Notes: generated by a model from the sequence alone, not told the origin. A DNA stretch of 64,000 nt from Gracilaria domingensis (GCA_022539475.1 VCMS01000113.1:168417-232416), one strand, 5' to 3'. Shown: positions 9,525 through 20,970, numbered from the stretch's first letter. Program-made: numbers and translations.

Positions 9525-11084
9525 TGTGAAACGTAGACGCGATCGCCGCTAGTTGAGAGGCTGGATTACGAGATCACTCTGCAGGGACCAGATATAATTG
9601 TTGGCGCAAGAAGACGGATGGCTTTGGGGATTGATTCTGCTGCGGATGTCGTAGCATCCGATGCTGACCTCCGATCGCCAAACGGTGACAGAACGGCTGC
9701 AGCAATGAGGAGCAACAAAGGACCACACAGACTGGGCAGATGGTCTTCGCCAAAATAACCTGGGATGTTTGAACACTGTACAGTGTACACGTTATGCCAC
9801 TTTAGTGCGTGGAACACGTTGCCACCACGCGGAGATAGATGGAGTTGTGCAAATTTTGCATTGTGATCGCTGGGTGGTTCACCGGTTGGACGGTGGCTCA
9901 AGGGTCGAGTGCATCGAATGCCTAATGCGACGTGGAATTTCTTCATGGGCCATCCATAGTGAGCCGGCTCCAACAAACACTCTCATGGACAGGGAAAAGA
10001 CCTTGTAGTTTCTGCGTTCCCTGTTGCCAGATGTGTGTTGCAGAGTATCTTTGGAAGCAACTAATGCCGTTTCTCGAAACTTTCTTGTCAGTCGGAGCTG
10101 ACCACGACACAATGAGTTTGATGATTCTCAGCCATGCCGAGTTGAGGTGAACGATACGGTTAGAGCATATCATAATCAGACTACGAGAAACTGAAGATGC
10201 TCTCGTCAGGTTCGCAAGAGCCGAGCAAGAAACTAAATCCTTACGTTACATCGCTGTACAACATACAAAATATTAGACTCGCATGAGGGACTACCTCTAG
10301 TTGCAAAAAAAGAGAACACAGCTGATGTCAATGGCATCTGACATCAGACGGAAGCGAGTATTGGAAGATGATAAAGCGTTATCTCTCATCAAGAGCGCAT
10401 AGCTCAGACAGCGACAAAATGTGGGCGTTCCAGACGATGCCCTTCCGAGCTTGAACCATGTCGGAATCACACTAAGGCGATAGACTCAGCCACAAGCCAT
10501 GACGTCCTTCACAAGATACCAAAACGAAAAAGACAGAAGTGGATGGAGCCATCGACTAAAGTTGCGGTTTTCCAAGGCGATGTTTCTGGCATGTAAGCCA
10601 TTGTCTCAATCAGGCCTGGTCTCAACCCTGCATCAAGGTGCTGCCCCAGTATACGAATAATTGTATTTATCGCTAAGTAGTCACGCAATAGTGATTTCTG
10701 AGTAAGTCCTGTCTCCTATGTGCTCTTGGAAATAATATTAACCGGCCTCCGTAGAGATGTCCCGTGCCTGTACAGAGACCAATAGTCATCAGACTAGGCA
10801 GTCCCCAACCCCGTATTAGTAGTTCCTAAGCTCTCAAAGCAGATTGCAAATGCCGTCTTCCACCTCTTCATCAGTTGGGTGCAAGACTTTCATGCGGCCA
10901 GGGCTGGTAGGGTGAGAGCGTTGATGTACAAACTTTGTCCGTGTTCAATGGCCGAGCACTGGATATGACCGCAGTGGTCACTGAGCCTATTGATTGCGAG
11001 GGTTTTGGCCAAAAATAACGAACCAGCGCGGACCCTGTGGAACCCGCACTTGCTTTGACGCAAGCGCTTCCTTTCTCTAACACA
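9525..11084. other. 1.56-kb gap, no gene recognised
   Basis: Between two minus-strand genes. The right part is the 3' flank of the F-box gene and the left part should be the OSCP promoter. The longest frames (136 codons at 9566-9976 minus, 79 at 9769-10008 plus) show no family motif and no typical codon pattern. I found no tRNA, snRNA or repeat. There is nothing further I can support. Confidence 0.3.
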
Positions 11085-12495
11085 TTAGAAATACACTTGT
11101 ATGTTTCGCCCTGTTGTGAATCGCTCCAGCATGTCCGAAATGGTTCTGCATGGGAGTTTTGATACGTCGAGACACGTAAGCGATTGACACATCGCGATGA
11201 GTTTCTCAACGTATGGATCTGTAACTTGAGCGCAGCTTGCCAAGTTCAGAGATGTCAGCCGCTTGCTGCAATAACGAATAATGCTGTCAACGCTGTTGTT
11301 GGTTACATTCATGCATCGAGCAAGATGTAATACTTCTAGTTTGCTGCAGCATCTTGTGAGCTCAGCGATACCAATATCAGACACTCGTGTCTCGGACAGT
11401 CCTACATCACGAAGGTTGGGCATCTTGGCAGCGATTTTGGTGACAGACCAGTCTGTAACTCTACTGCACCACGATAGATCCAAAACTTGCAACCGTGGGC
11501 AGCCGTTTGCTATGCTCGTGATGCCTTCGTCTGTGACGTATCGTCCGTTGGCAATATTAAGTACGCGTAGATACGGGCAGTTTTGACCAATAACTTCCAG
11601 CAGGGAATCTCTGACCCCACTTATGCAGTTCATGTCCAATACTTCCAATCGAGGGCAGCGAACTGCTAGAATTCTCACACTGCGCCGAGTCACGTTTCGA
11701 CAGTGAGATAACCGCAACTCTCGTAGTCCTGGACATCGAGAGAACTCAACAACGCTCTTGTCAGTGGCACCGCTGCACCACGATAAATCAACGGCTTGCA
11801 GGGTTGCTGCGCACTCGGTTCGTGGGATTGCCTTAACGGCGTGGTCTGAAACGTGGTGAATTCTGGCCAGAGAAAGCTTTCTCAGCTTCCTTAACGAAGG
11901 GGTATTCTTACAGAGTGCCTGCAGATCTGCGGACGTAACGTGCTCATGGCCCTCAAAGGAAAGGGTAGTCCACAGCCGTGGACTGCAAGATAGGGTATGC
12001 CAGCGACGGCAAACTTGCCGGATGCGCAGCAAGTGCGGAAAGCGTGGGAGATACTTGAATATCTCAATCAAGAGATCGTCTGTCAGCATATCCAATGGAC
12101 TGCTTTTCTTGTTGGCTGGATAGAGGTCTACCTTTGAGTGCAGCCCCGTCCGTATGCGTCTTGAGGGTGGCTCGGAAAGCCGTGTCGTACTGCAGAGGAG
12201 ATGAAAAGGGTTAGGAGTTTGTCGGCGTGGTGATTTGGGAGTCGGAGGACATGATCGACAGTAGATGAATGGTTCAGAATTAGACGAAACGAGTGACTTA
12301 CCTTCTGTTACGCTTTCGAAGCAAAGGTGAGGTGGGGACCAGATTGCGCAGAATTCCGCGTCCGCCCCGCAGGCGCGTCAACTCCTCGCGCCGTCGCAGA
12401 ATCTGCTCCTCCTGGTCGGGATCGATGATGGAGATGTGTAGCTCCTCTGATTCGCGCAAGGCGAGTGCCTTCTCGCTGGCTAGGGTGTGGGCCAT
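11085..12495 (-). CDS. F-box/leucine-rich-repeat protein (two exons)
   Basis: Probable substrate receptor of an SCF ubiquitin ligase (FBXL2/20/GRR1 type). I joined exon 1 (12495-12302, from ATG) to exon 2 (12189-11085) across a 112-bp intron (12301-12190, GTAAGT..CTGCAG). The phase-2 joint makes an AGT serine codon and leaves an unbroken frame of 432 aa. The first ~97 residues are charged and Ser/Arg-rich. An F-box follows (about 99-140: LTDDLLIEIFKYLP, LLRIRQVCRRWHTLS, PRLWTTLSF). About ten CC-type LRRs come next, with repeats such as LQAVDLSWCSGATD, LEVLHLARCMNVTN and LTSLNLASCAQVTD. The protein ends at QVYF. The target protein cannot be inferred. Confidence 0.87.
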
Positions 12496-13454
12496 GTTGC
12501 AGTTTCGACGCGAAGCTACCGTTGTAGATAGCGCCTTCCTCTATCGGAGGTACTCACGTAAAAAGTTGGGAGCGGGCTGCACAAGACGGTGGTGATCAAA
12601 TGTGCGTGCCGACGTGCGTGAATTGCAAACGGTGGGTCGGGGAAATGTGGGGTTGGAAGGGAGCAGTGCAGCGCAATGGCACGGAAGGCGAGCGAGTTTT
12701 GGAGTGGTAGAGCTTTGCGACGCGCACAAGGTTTGGCGCACGTAGAAAAAAATTAATGACAGCGGGAAGGAAGCGGAGAAAGGTTGCGAGTGGGAAAGAA
12801 AGCGTTGCGGACGCGGTGGGTGGGCCGGCGGGGCGGGGCGGGCTTCCAAGGTGGTAGATTGTGAGAGAAGTGGAAGGGGAAGGCGCTGTGTGGTGGAAGG
12901 AGAGAGCGGGTTTGGTGGCTTGCGGGGATGAGTTGAGCGAAAGGCTGGCAACGGAGAGACGTTGCTGAGTGCCAGACAGTCCGCCGTCCCGGACGCAGCG
13001 GCGAGCGGGGAGCGGCTCGCTTTTGTGCACAGTGGCGGCTGGGGCACCGCTGCGGCACGCGCTGCGCGACCGAAATGCGGACGGTGCACGCACTTGCACA
13101 CAATTTTTCGATTTGGCTGCGCGTCGTGCGCCGCGCTCCGCCGGTGGGGCGCCTCGCTAAATTCAGCGCGCCCACGTAGCCTCTCGCCCATGGATTGTGG
13201 ACACGGCGGCTAGGAACCAAAGGCGCTTCGGCGCCCGCGCATCACGCGCCGATTGGACCGCTAACCTTTTTCAGATACACAACCCTGTCCTTGGTGGCGT
13301 CTTCGTCATGCCGCCCAGTGCTCCCCATTTGGCTAACGTTCGCCAGCACGGCTCACTTGTCTCTCATCCTTCCCAAACCAGTGGCACACATGTGAGCCAG
13401 CCTGCTCCCTCTTCTCAACGGGAGCTTCTTGCTACGTGAACAGCAACAACTGCC
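12496..13454. promoter_or_regulatory. GC-rich divergent promoter gap, F-box (-) / REV1 (+)
   Basis: About 960 bp with strong GC and CpG content, especially 12800-13250, where overlapping long frames on both strands are compositional. The plus-strand frame 13197-13439 has no family motifs and ends before the REV1 ATG, so I treat it as leader. No BRCT-like coding sequence is seen in any frame. Confidence 0.45.
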
Positions 13455-16145
13455 ATGCAACCTGATGATGCCCCCAACACCGTGGCCCCCTCCACCCAGA
13501 CCGCTCACACCGACCGAAACACAGCGTTCTGGTCCGATCCCAGGCCCTCCAACCGCAACCCCAACTTCGTGCGAGACTATTTCCAGTCTTCGCGACTTCA
13601 CTTCATCGGCTCCTTTCGCGCACGCTACGAGTCCATGATGGTTTCAGTCGCCAAGAGGCTCAATGTTAGCCCTGGATCACTCATCAGTCCGGCCCCAAAG
13701 GCCACCTCGCGCGAGCGCGTCATAATTCACATTGACATGGACTGCTTCTTCGCCAGCGTCGCCGTCAAGAAGGATCCCTCACTCCGTGGAAAATGCATCG
13801 CTGTTTGCCATGGCGGAGGCGAGATATCCTCTTGTAGTTATGAAGCTCGTAGCTATGGTGTGCGAGCCGGCATGTTCGCCAAGGACGCCCGCAAGCTTTG
13901 TCCGCAGCTGCTCAGCGTTCCATATCATTTTCCTACTTATGAGGAGATCAGTATTCAGATTTATTCGCTGTTCTACGATTACCCCGGCGTTTATGTGGAG
14001 GCTGTCAGCGTAGATGAAGCGTATCTTGATGCTACTAACGCCGTAGAGGCCGATACCTCCCAGTTCAACCCCGAAAGTCTCGCTGAAAACATTAGATCTC
14101 GCATTGTTTTGCAGACGGGATGTACTGCCAGCGCGGGAATTGGGCCCTCTAAGCTCATGGCGCGCCTTGCAACAAAAGCCGCCAAGCCAAATGGCCAATT
14201 CCGCGTGCGTCCAGAGAAAGTGATCGAATACATTGATACGCTCAAGGTTGGCGACTTGCCGGGGGTAGGATGGCGCACTTCGAAGAAGATGACAGAGTTA
14301 GGAGTAAACAGTTTGCCGGACCTGCGAAACAAAAGCCTCACATTTCTGCAAACAAAGTTTGGTGATCGCCAAGGCCAGACGTTCCACGAATTGGCTCGGG
14401 CGATAGATCGTCGTCCTGTAGAGCCACTCAAGCCAAGAAAGTCAATCGGAGCTGAGGCTTCTTGGGGGATTCGTTTCGAACAAGACGAGGATGAAAAGCT
14501 CAACAAGTTTATCACTGATATGGCATCTGAGGTGGCATGTAGGGTTGCCAATGCCGGTGCCACCGGGTCTAAGATGGCTGTCAAACTTTACAGAAAGAAA
14601 CCAAATTCCAGTATGGTGGGATACAAGTTCCTTGGTCATGGTCCATGCACCATGTTGTCTAGGATGTATAATGTTCCCAGAAACTGCGGGACTGAAACGC
14701 TTATACGTGTTCTTCGCGACGCTTGCATGAGAGTGTTTTCCGAAACCAAGATTCGAAATGATGAATTCCGAGGAATTGGCTTACAAGTATTGGACTTGAA
14801 GTTTGCAGACTTGAAGTTTGATCACTCTAGAACCGCGGTGAGAGGCATCAAACGAATTGATACCTTTTTCACGGCAACAAATCGTGATACAGCCATTGGG
14901 TCGAATCGCCGTCCCGTCCCTGCTCCTGAGCCTACGAAGAAGGCTGCAACTAATACGGGTGCACCTGCTGTGAAGAATGGCGATAGGAGTGGCACACGAA
15001 ATCGAAGAAGCCAGTCGAACGCTAGCGACTCGGAAGAGATATTACCAGACCCAGAAAAGAATACCGAGAAAAGAATAGATCATCAGCAGGTCGATAGCCG
15101 TGATGTTGAAATGAAAAGCAGCGAAGTCCTAGCAATCGATAATGCTGAAGATGAAATTGAGGCACTTCAAACTCATGACCATGACCGTGCTTCTCATATG
15201 CGAAAAGGGGAGAAGACTTTGACCCAGAAGATACCACCCGGTTGGGATAGAGCAGTCTTCAAGGCTCTACCCCCATCAATTCAAGCAGAACTGCTTCAGA
15301 GTAATGCAAATCAAACTGTCACTACCCGAGCTCCAGAGAAGTATGATCACGTTGATGCACCAATTGACGCTGGTCGTCGTGACAGAAAGAGGCGAACATC
15401 GACCAACAAAAGGGATAAGCCACTAGCGAAACTATCGAAACGTCCGCGAAGAAAGCAAAAGGCACAGATCACAATGACTCAATTCGCGGACATCCGGGAG
15501 CTGCGAGACAAAGGTAATGAGGTACTCGATGCAGAAGAATTTCGGTCAAAACCGTTGAGAGAGTGTATTGAACTGCTGCACGACCTGAATCATGGACGTC
15601 GCCATTCTGTTTTGGGTGGGTATCGACGAAGAAACAGTGGCAAAGACGCTATGAAATCCGTGACGTTCATGGAGGGCGAAAGATCTGATGCAGTGGGAGA
15701 AGCTGATACGCTTGACATACCGTCTCCTCCGAGCATGAGTAGTGATAGCGACGAGGAGGATGCGGACAAGATTGTAAAGATAATGGAAAGAGAAGGAATA
15801 GAACACAAGCAAATCTATGCGGACGAGGACATCGAATCGTTCTCTGAGAAACTGTACGTCTGGATGAATCGCACCGCATGCGATGTGAAGAGTGCTCACG
15901 TGGAGCTTCTTAGGGGACGACTAATGGAATATATTCGTTTGAAGCAACTGGAGCACGTGAGCGAGAATGTGCGACTTCTTCGGAGGTTTGCGGAAGCTGA
16001 ATGTCTAAAGGGGTGGCGACCAAGTGTGAATGCACTCCTGGAGGAAGTGCGAGAAGAAACGCATCGACAGCATGGTCTAGACCTGAGTCTACCGCCCATG
16101 TTCTCCGACTTGAACGTAAAAGCGTCATTGCTAATAAACACATAA
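13455..16145 (+). CDS. REV1: REV1-type deoxycytidyl transferase / translesion polymerase scaffold, no BRCT
   Basis: An 896-aa Y-family polymerase. REV1 inserts dCMP opposite lesions and recruits other translesion polymerases. The N-digit reads NPNFVRDYFQSSRLHF; R47 in SRLH matches the arginine that templates dCTP in known REV1. Palm acidic residues are D94 and D96 (IDMDCFF) and D187/E188 (SVDEAY). Then come EISSCSYEARSYGVRAGM, ASAGIGPSKLMARLATK, LPGVGW and the little-finger part (GHGPCTMLSR). A charged linker follows. LPPSIQAELL near 605 fits a ubiquitin-binding motif (UBM). The last ~100 residues (LKQLEHVSENVRLLRRF, then ALLEEV) fit the REV1 C-terminal helical domain that binds REV7 and other polymerases. 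The usual N-terminal BRCT domain is absent. The start is the first ATG in frame. No intron. Confidence 0.87.
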   Translation: MQPDDAPNTVAPSTQTAHTDRNTAFWSDPRPSNRNPNFVRDYFQSSRLHFIGSFRARYESMMVSVAKRLNVSPGSLISPAPKATSRERVIIHIDMDCFFASVAVKKDPSLRGKCIAVCHGGGEISSCSYEARSYGVRAGMFAKDARKLCPQLLSVPYHFPTYEEISIQIYSLFYDYPGVYVEAVSVDEAYLDATNAVEADTSQFNPESLAENIRSRIVLQTGCTASAGIGPSKLMARLATKAAKPNGQFRVRPEKVIEYIDTLKVGDLPGVGWRTSKKMTELGVNSLPDLRNKSLTFLQTKFGDRQGQTFHELARAIDRRPVEPLKPRKSIGAEASWGIRFEQDEDEKLNKFITDMASEVACRVANAGATGSKMAVKLYRKKPNSSMVGYKFLGHGPCTMLSRMYNVPRNCGTETLIRVLRDACMRVFSETKIRNDEFRGIGLQVLDLKFADLKFDHSRTAVRGIKRIDTFFTATNRDTAIGSNRRPVPAPEPTKKAATNTGAPAVKNGDRSGTRNRRSQSNASDSEEILPDPEKNTEKRIDHQQVDSRDVEMKSSEVLAIDNAEDEIEALQTHDHDRASHMRKGEKTLTQKIPPGWDRAVFKALPPSIQAELLQSNANQTVTTRAPEKYDHVDAPIDAGRRDRKRRTSTNKRDKPLAKLSKRPRRKQKAQITMTQFADIRELRDKGNEVLDAEEFRSKPLRECIELLHDLNHGRRHSVLGGYRRRNSGKDAMKSVTFMEGERSDAVGEADTLDIPSPPSMSSDSDEEDADKIVKIMEREGIEHKQIYADEDIESFSEKLYVWMNRTACDVKSAHVELLRGRLMEYIRLKQLEHVSENVRLLRRFAEAECLKGWRPSVNALLEEVREETHRQHGLDLSLPPMFSDLNVKASLLINT

Positions 16146-16397
16146 TAACAAGTGACAATGAAATAAGCAAAACGGGTTGTAGTATTAGTTAAGACCGAAG
16201 CAGATATGACTACAAGCTCTTAGAAATATAGTGCACGATTCCAAAATACTTGTGCATTGCGCAGCACACGTCAGGACGTTGTTACTTGGCGCGCTCCTTA
16301 ATATCTGGCGTCGAAATGAGACGGACGATAATGAAGAGAAGCAATGATGCGAGCGGTGTTATGGCAATGAGTTCTAAAAAGTATAGGGATGAAGAAT

Positions 16398-16957
16398 TTA
16401 GGCTGATCCAAGCATTCCGCGGACTCTTTGCAAAATGGAGTCCTTTGAGGGATCGTACGGATGCTCCTTGGACGGAATTTCAAGAACTGCAGGTACTGGC
16501 ATGTTGAATTTTGTCACGGTGGAACGAATCTTATCGGCAATCTATGACATTGATGACACACAGCGACGCGTTAGATGTGAAGCTGAAGCACGACGATAGG
16601 CTTCGAGCAGCAAGCGACTTGGAACACGTACGTATTGATTGATGAGAAGAATGGCAATGTCCTCTCTTTCAGTAAATCTCTTGAAGGCTTCTTCGATGGC
16701 CTGAACCGGAGTTTCCTCTTCTCACGCGAGCAAGTTTGACAAGAAGGAAATGCGTCAGCGCATTCGAACATGAGAAATGGGGAGAAGCCCGGAGATTATT
16801 GTAGCGTACTTGGATCAACGACGAAAAAATTGGAGCCAGTAGACGGCTGATTGTCACCAACACCAGCGAGAAGGAAGCCTGTTGTGGTGTCTTCATCGCC
16901 AATGACAGCGATTAAGAAGCCGCCCTCGCGCGATTTGTACGTCTTTCTGCCGGCCAT
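16398..16957 (-). CDS. V-type H+-ATPase subunit F (three exons)
   Basis: A central-stalk subunit of the V1 sector that couples ATP hydrolysis to rotor turning in vacuolar and Golgi membranes. I resolved three exons: 16957-16810, 16717-16632 and 16541-16398, giving 125 aa, the family length. Exon 1 has FLIAVIGDEDTTTGFLLAGV and NFFVVDP. Exon 2 has ETPVQAIEEAFKRFTERED and IAILLINQY. Exon 3 has IADKIRS and PAVLEIPSKEHPYDPSKDSI. Introns are 92 bp (16809-16718) and 90 bp (16631-16542). The first acceptor is a GAGAAG (NAGNAG) site, so use of the upstream AG would add one codon (exon 2 from 16720). The short reading frames here hide the gene; only the spliced product is recognisable. Confidence 0.92.
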
Positions 16958-18266
16958 ATTTCAGGTGGGTGTGAGTGAATTGGGCGTGCGTAAGGTCGCT
17001 ACCGGTGCGAACAAAGACGAGCTAGATATATATCAGGGACGGGAGACAAGAACGCGTGAGCAACAGAGTGATTGCAATAGAAAACCGTTGGGAATGACGG
17101 TGGCGAGCACCGCGCGCGTGGACGTGGCCGAACAGTGGCACAAGCCCGGCAGCTTGCATTGGCGAATGCGTGTATCGCGTGGCTTGCAAGTTGCAACGGC
17201 GACGCGGCGCGTGTGCGACGTGGGCGCAACTTCAAAGAAATGGCACGTCCCGCCAAAAGCAGCGCACGCGACGCTTTTTGAAGCGCCGCATCAAATTTCA
17301 AAAAGTGCGGCTGCCGCGGCGTATGACGCACTGTGTCCGGCACACGCGCGCCAGCCGCGCCGCGCGCATGCGAGTGCATTTGGTTTGCTGCCCTTTTTTC
17401 AAGTTCAACTTTGGCCTGGCGCGCCTTTGCTGACGCACATCCCACGACGCTCCACCGCGACCCCCCCACCTCCACCCCGCGCCGTCTGCAGCTTGTGACC
17501 TCCGCGCGCTGATTTGCCTCCGTCGAGCGTCCCTCTTGTTCGGCTTTGCCGTCCAGTCGTCGAGGACATTGCCTGGCGCTCCCCCGCTTGTGTGCGCGCG
17601 TCTGCCGCTGCGTGCTTTTGAACTCCGCTGTTTCTCCCCGTGGTCAGCGCGTTTGAAATTTCGCTGCGTCGTGTCGTGCCCCTCAGTGCGTGTTCTCGCG
17701 ACAAATTCCAAACTTGCGCCTCGCTCCTCCCTGCCTTCGCCCATTGCTTCATCCGCGTTTAGAACCGCCTCTATCCGTGCGACAATCTCTTGCGTTCACA
17801 CCGTTTAGAGCAACTGCCTCTGGCGACAAGCACGAATTCGTTGTGCTGTTCGTGCATCCCGTTCCACCATTCCTCCCGAGCATCAACAACATCGCGTCCG
17901 TCCGCATGCCACCAAGCCCACCCTCCTTCGAGAAGCAAAAATGCAAATGTCGGAGGGTCTCACCGATGGTCTGGCTGTACTAGCAGCGTAAGTTGCGTCC
18001 TCAATCCTTTGACCACATTCAAATCGCGCTGCACACGTATCGTTCGGCTCAATTCTGACCGTTGTTCGCTTTGTCGTTGCGTTCGTAATCGATAAGTGCC
18101 GGCGCATTGGACAGCGCTAAAAACACCCCACTGCCGTCGCCGCTACATGTCAGAACCAATGATCGCGTAAGTTTGTTTCTTTGTCACTTATTGTTCAAGA
18201 GTTCGCCTTTCTAATACGTTTGCAAACTCACCCTTCTGTTCTCTCGTGTCAACCTTTTCCTCGTCA
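16958..18266. promoter_or_regulatory. GC-rich divergent gap, V-ATPase F (-) / CXC protein (+), probable spliced leader region
   Basis: About 1.3 kb. The part from 17080 to 17720 is very GC/CpG-rich. AT-rich TATATA-like sequence lies at about 17029-17036. Towards the CXC gene two donor-like sites occur (GCAGC/GTAAGTT near 17988 and ATCGC/GTAAGTT near 18168), followed by pyrimidine-rich stretches. A spliced 5' leader for the plus-strand gene is therefore likely, but I cannot place the exons. The 148- and 115-codon frames here are compositional. Confidence 0.4.
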
Positions 18267-19565
18267 ATGTCTGATTCGTTTTCGCAACTAAAGCTGCAGA
18301 GTGGAGCAAACCCCGATCCAGTATCTCGTGCGCCTCCTTTATCCCCATCTCCGCGCTTTGCTTCCGCCCAATACCAGCTTCCGTCACTGCAACCCGCCTT
18401 TCAGTATAGCCAGCCTCTCAGTTCTCAACCTCCTCTCCAAGTAGCTAGACAGATCAAGTTTGGAAATGTGAATGATGATCCACAACCTCAACCCCCTGAC
18501 GATTCTGCCCCCAACAACGGACAAGAGTCGCGAGCCGAGAAAGGCTGCAACTGTAAGAATTCCAGATGTCTCAAGCTTTATTGCGAGTGTTTCGCAAAGG
18601 GACTCACCTGCGGCCCACATTGCAACTGCCGTAATTGTCGGAACAACGGAAAGTTTCCAGATGAGAAACAAGCCGCAGTCGAGGTCATACTAGAGCGGAA
18701 TCCCAACGCCTTCCAGCCAAAAGTTAAGCGAAAAGCAACTGGAGCATTTGGCGCTCTGGGCAGAGAGAAGCACCAAAAAGGCTGCAACTGTCGGAAAAGC
18801 GGATGTCTTAAACGCTATTGTGAATGTTTTCAGGCGTCTGTGCTGTGTTCGGAACTGTGCAAATGTGTCAACTGTCGCAACTCTGAAGGTTCGGATCATT
18901 TCGTGAAGGCGAAGAAAGCTTCAAGTCGCTCTGGTAACGGAGTCTTGCAAACTGGAAACTCTGCGGCACCGAGACGAGGTACGAACGCTTCTTTCGGACG
19001 GTCACATTCTTCGAGTGAATCATTTGTCGGAAAACGCGAAGCACAGCCGCTCAAGTTGAGTGAACCACCTGCCAAACGCGCCTTGTTTCAAAAAGGACCG
19101 GCGCTTAAGTCCAGGTTAGGCGACCCCTGTGCTCCTGGTGGACTCCATTATGAGAGTTCTAGAATTGATGAGGATCGCCCTGAAAAAATCATGGCTGCTG
19201 CGAAAAAAGCGCTCAGCAGCGGTATTATTGCAGAAGCCCAGAAAGACACTAACCTACTACTGAAGATATTTGTTGAGGCAGCGGGCGATTTCAGATCTGG
19301 CTCTGCGTTTTCCCTGTGCCGAGGGGCTTCTACGAAGGCCCCAGAAGCAAATGGTACAAGCAAGGGCAAGTCGTTTGGAACGGTGTCATTAATGTGCGAT
19401 GAAGGTAATGTAGATGATGAAGGGGGCTCACAAGACAGTCGTCCAGTTTGGTACATGGAAACAGAAAAGAAGGTGCTCGAAACATGTGCGAGGTCGCTGT
19501 ATCTGATTGCCAATGCATCTCGGCGGAAAACAAATGTTGAACCTTTAGGTCGTCGACGGAGATGA
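18267..19565 (+). CDS. Double-CXC (tesmin/TSO1/LIN54-type) DNA-binding protein
   Basis: A 432-aa nuclear protein with two cysteine-rich CXC domains. [18 protein letters not shown] continues to CNCRNCRNN at about 92-127, and [18 protein letters not shown] continues to CKCVNCRN at about 171-206. A linker of about 44 residues between them holds RNPNAFQPK. This CRC arrangement is that of LIN54 (MuvB/DREAM complex, binding CHR elements) and plant TSO1/CPP proteins, so a role in cell-cycle or developmental transcription is likely. The N-terminal 90 residues are Pro/Ser/Gln-rich and the tail is Lys/Ser-rich. The ATG at 18267 is chosen; an in-frame GTG lies 21 bp upstream. An upstream exon cannot be excluded. 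Confidence 0.85.
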   Translation: MSDSFSQLKLQSGANPDPVSRAPPLSPSPRFASAQYQLPSLQPAFQYSQPLSSQPPLQVARQIKFGNVNDDPQPQPPDDSAPNNGQESRAEKGCNCKNSRCLKLYCECFAKGLTCGPHCNCRNCRNNGKFPDEKQAAVEVILERNPNAFQPKVKRKATGAFGALGREKHQKGCNCRKSGCLKRYCECFQASVLCSELCKCVNCRNSEGSDHFVKAKKASSRSGNGVLQTGNSAAPRRGTNASFGRSHSSSESFVGKREAQPLKLSEPPAKRALFQKGPALKSRLGDPCAPGGLHYESSRIDEDRPEKIMAAAKKALSSGIIAEAQKDTNLLLKIFVEAAGDFRSGSAFSLCRGASTKAPEANGTSKGKSFGTVSLMCDEGNVDDEGGSQDSRPVWYMETEKKVLETCARSLYLIANASRRKTNVEPLGRRRR

Positions 19566-19703
19566 CGTACCAGAATTACATGTTATTATAACGCGTTATG
19601 TACATGATCTTTTCCCTTTTCGAGCCTTCAATGTTGTAACGGAGCATTTGCTTGCTGCGATCATGTGAACTCACAGCGAATATGGGCAAGTGCACATTTT
19701 CGG

Positions 19704-20186
19704 CTAGTTGCGTTTATGTTCTTCGCCTATGGTTTCTCCTGTTTCTGTAATCGGTTTGTTTCCATTGTAAGACTTGATTCGGTCTCGGAGCTGGACCTCG
19801 ATGGAAGCAAGACGTACCAATCGAGCTATTGCCAGCAGAGCCACCATAGCGAAGCTTGCGAGGTAGAAATTTCGCTCTGCTCGAACCTTTTGCCATCGAT
19901 AGTCAGTCGCAGGTGTGACAAAGGCAGGGTCATGAATTGCACCTCCCAGTTCTTTCTGCGAGCGTTTTGCGGCAATGCGAAGCCCGTTGAGACTTTCTGC
20001 CAAAGCCAAGAAAAGCGCGAAAGTGAGGTATTTAACGAAGTTGCTCAGCATCTCTTGAGCCTTTATGCGGAAGATCCATCTCGAAATGTTTTTTCGAACA
20101 CCCCACGGCAGTGGTGCGCATAATGCCAGCAAAATTGCTAGCTCGACAAATAGAACAGTAGACACCGTTTTCCACAATAACGACAT
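19704..20186 (-). CDS. BAP31/BAP29/Yet3-like ER membrane protein
   Basis: A 160-aa protein with three hydrophobic spans (about 8-25, 46-66 and 108-128). The order and local residues follow the BAP31 family: the start MSLLWKTVSTVLFVELAILL, a short loop, a second span with FALFLALAES, a loop ending RAERNFYLASF (the RAQRNLYIAGF motif) and a third span. BAP31 proteins act in ER export, quality control and degradation of membrane proteins. The usual long C-terminal coiled coil is missing; the chain ends about 32 residues after the third span with EEHKRN and no KKXX signal. No intron is seen, but a downstream exon cannot be ruled out. Convergent with the CXC gene. Confidence 0.75.
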   Translation of the reverse strand: MSLLWKTVSTVLFVELAILLALCAPLPWGVRKNISRWIFRIKAQEMLSNFVKYLTFALFLALAESLNGLRIAAKRSQKELGGAIHDPAFVTPATDYRWQKVRAERNFYLASFAMVALLAIARLVRLASIEVQLRDRIKSYNGNKPITETGETIGEEHKRN

Positions 20187-20970
20187 TTCGCGGCCCCGGT
20201 CGTTGGAGAATGAAGATCCAGTATTTGTTGGTCAGCGATGAGCCAAGGACTTCGAGGTCTCCCACTACTGCCCGCTATACTGTGATAAGTCTTCTTTCGC
20301 AATTTGGGATGTCTCGATCGGGTGCGTCCCGATGATTTCTTTGCGTTGCACTGCAACGGTTGCGGTAGTGACCAAGGACTGTAAGTTAGCGCTACGAATG
20401 ATGCGGCTCCGCTGCTTACAAAGACTCGTTCCTGATGAGCTCTATCGTGAAACAGAAGAGAGACGTCAGCAGCAAATGTATGATATCGCTGTCGCTGGGA
20501 TCATCACCGCGATTTCTGTCCCGTGCAAGACAAGCAGTATCGAGGGAAAAGAAATCAGCGACGGATTGAGGAAACCCAATGACGTGTGCCTTATCTACTG
20601 TCTTCTGGTTCAGATCTTTGCGGTCCGTGATGTTCAGAATAATTCGGAAAATAGGATTTCGAGCGCGTGCCACGGGGTACCGACGGTACCGACGGTACAG
20701 TAGTAGGTCAGCCTGAGGCTCAGGTCCGTGGAGCTCCTCGAAGCGCGAGTGGACCTGTAGCTGCCTTTCTTCTTCTCTACTTCGGACATCGACCTCTAAT
20801 TCCTGCCCTTCTCTGCGTGCCTCATAGCTCAAGCTTTGTCTTCAACCGCCGTGCTCTCCGCGCTTTTCGCCCTTCACGCCGCCACTCGGCGCCACAGCAC
20901 AGCGACACAACCACAGCACAGTGCCACAACCGTATTCAAATCATACCTAATCAAACCCACCAACCATGCT
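20187..20970. other. 784-bp gap with unassigned frames
   Basis: Holds the promoter of the BAP31-like gene and two overlapping frames (123 codons, 20332-20703 plus; 138 codons, 20416-20832 minus) whose products I do not recognise. A GT/AG pair would remove 20370-20420 on either strand, so a small spliced gene is possible. A short direct repeat of GGTACCGAC occurs at 20675-20698. Confidence 0.25.

Noticed and set aside
10380-10420. tRNA-like A-box sequence (ATAGCTCAGACAG)
   Set aside because: No B box or cloverleaf can be drawn around it.
12541-13220. Minus-strand frames of 216, 167 and 155 codons upstream of the F-box gene
   Set aside because: Mutually overlapping, compositional, no family features; the F-box gene has a good ATG and solved intron downstream.
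20332-20832. Possible small gene (LVPDELYRETEERRQQQMYD) reminiscent of a cytochrome bc1 QCR7-type subunit
   Set aside because: Only a few residues agree and the rest of the family pattern is missing; the opposite strand has an equally long frame.
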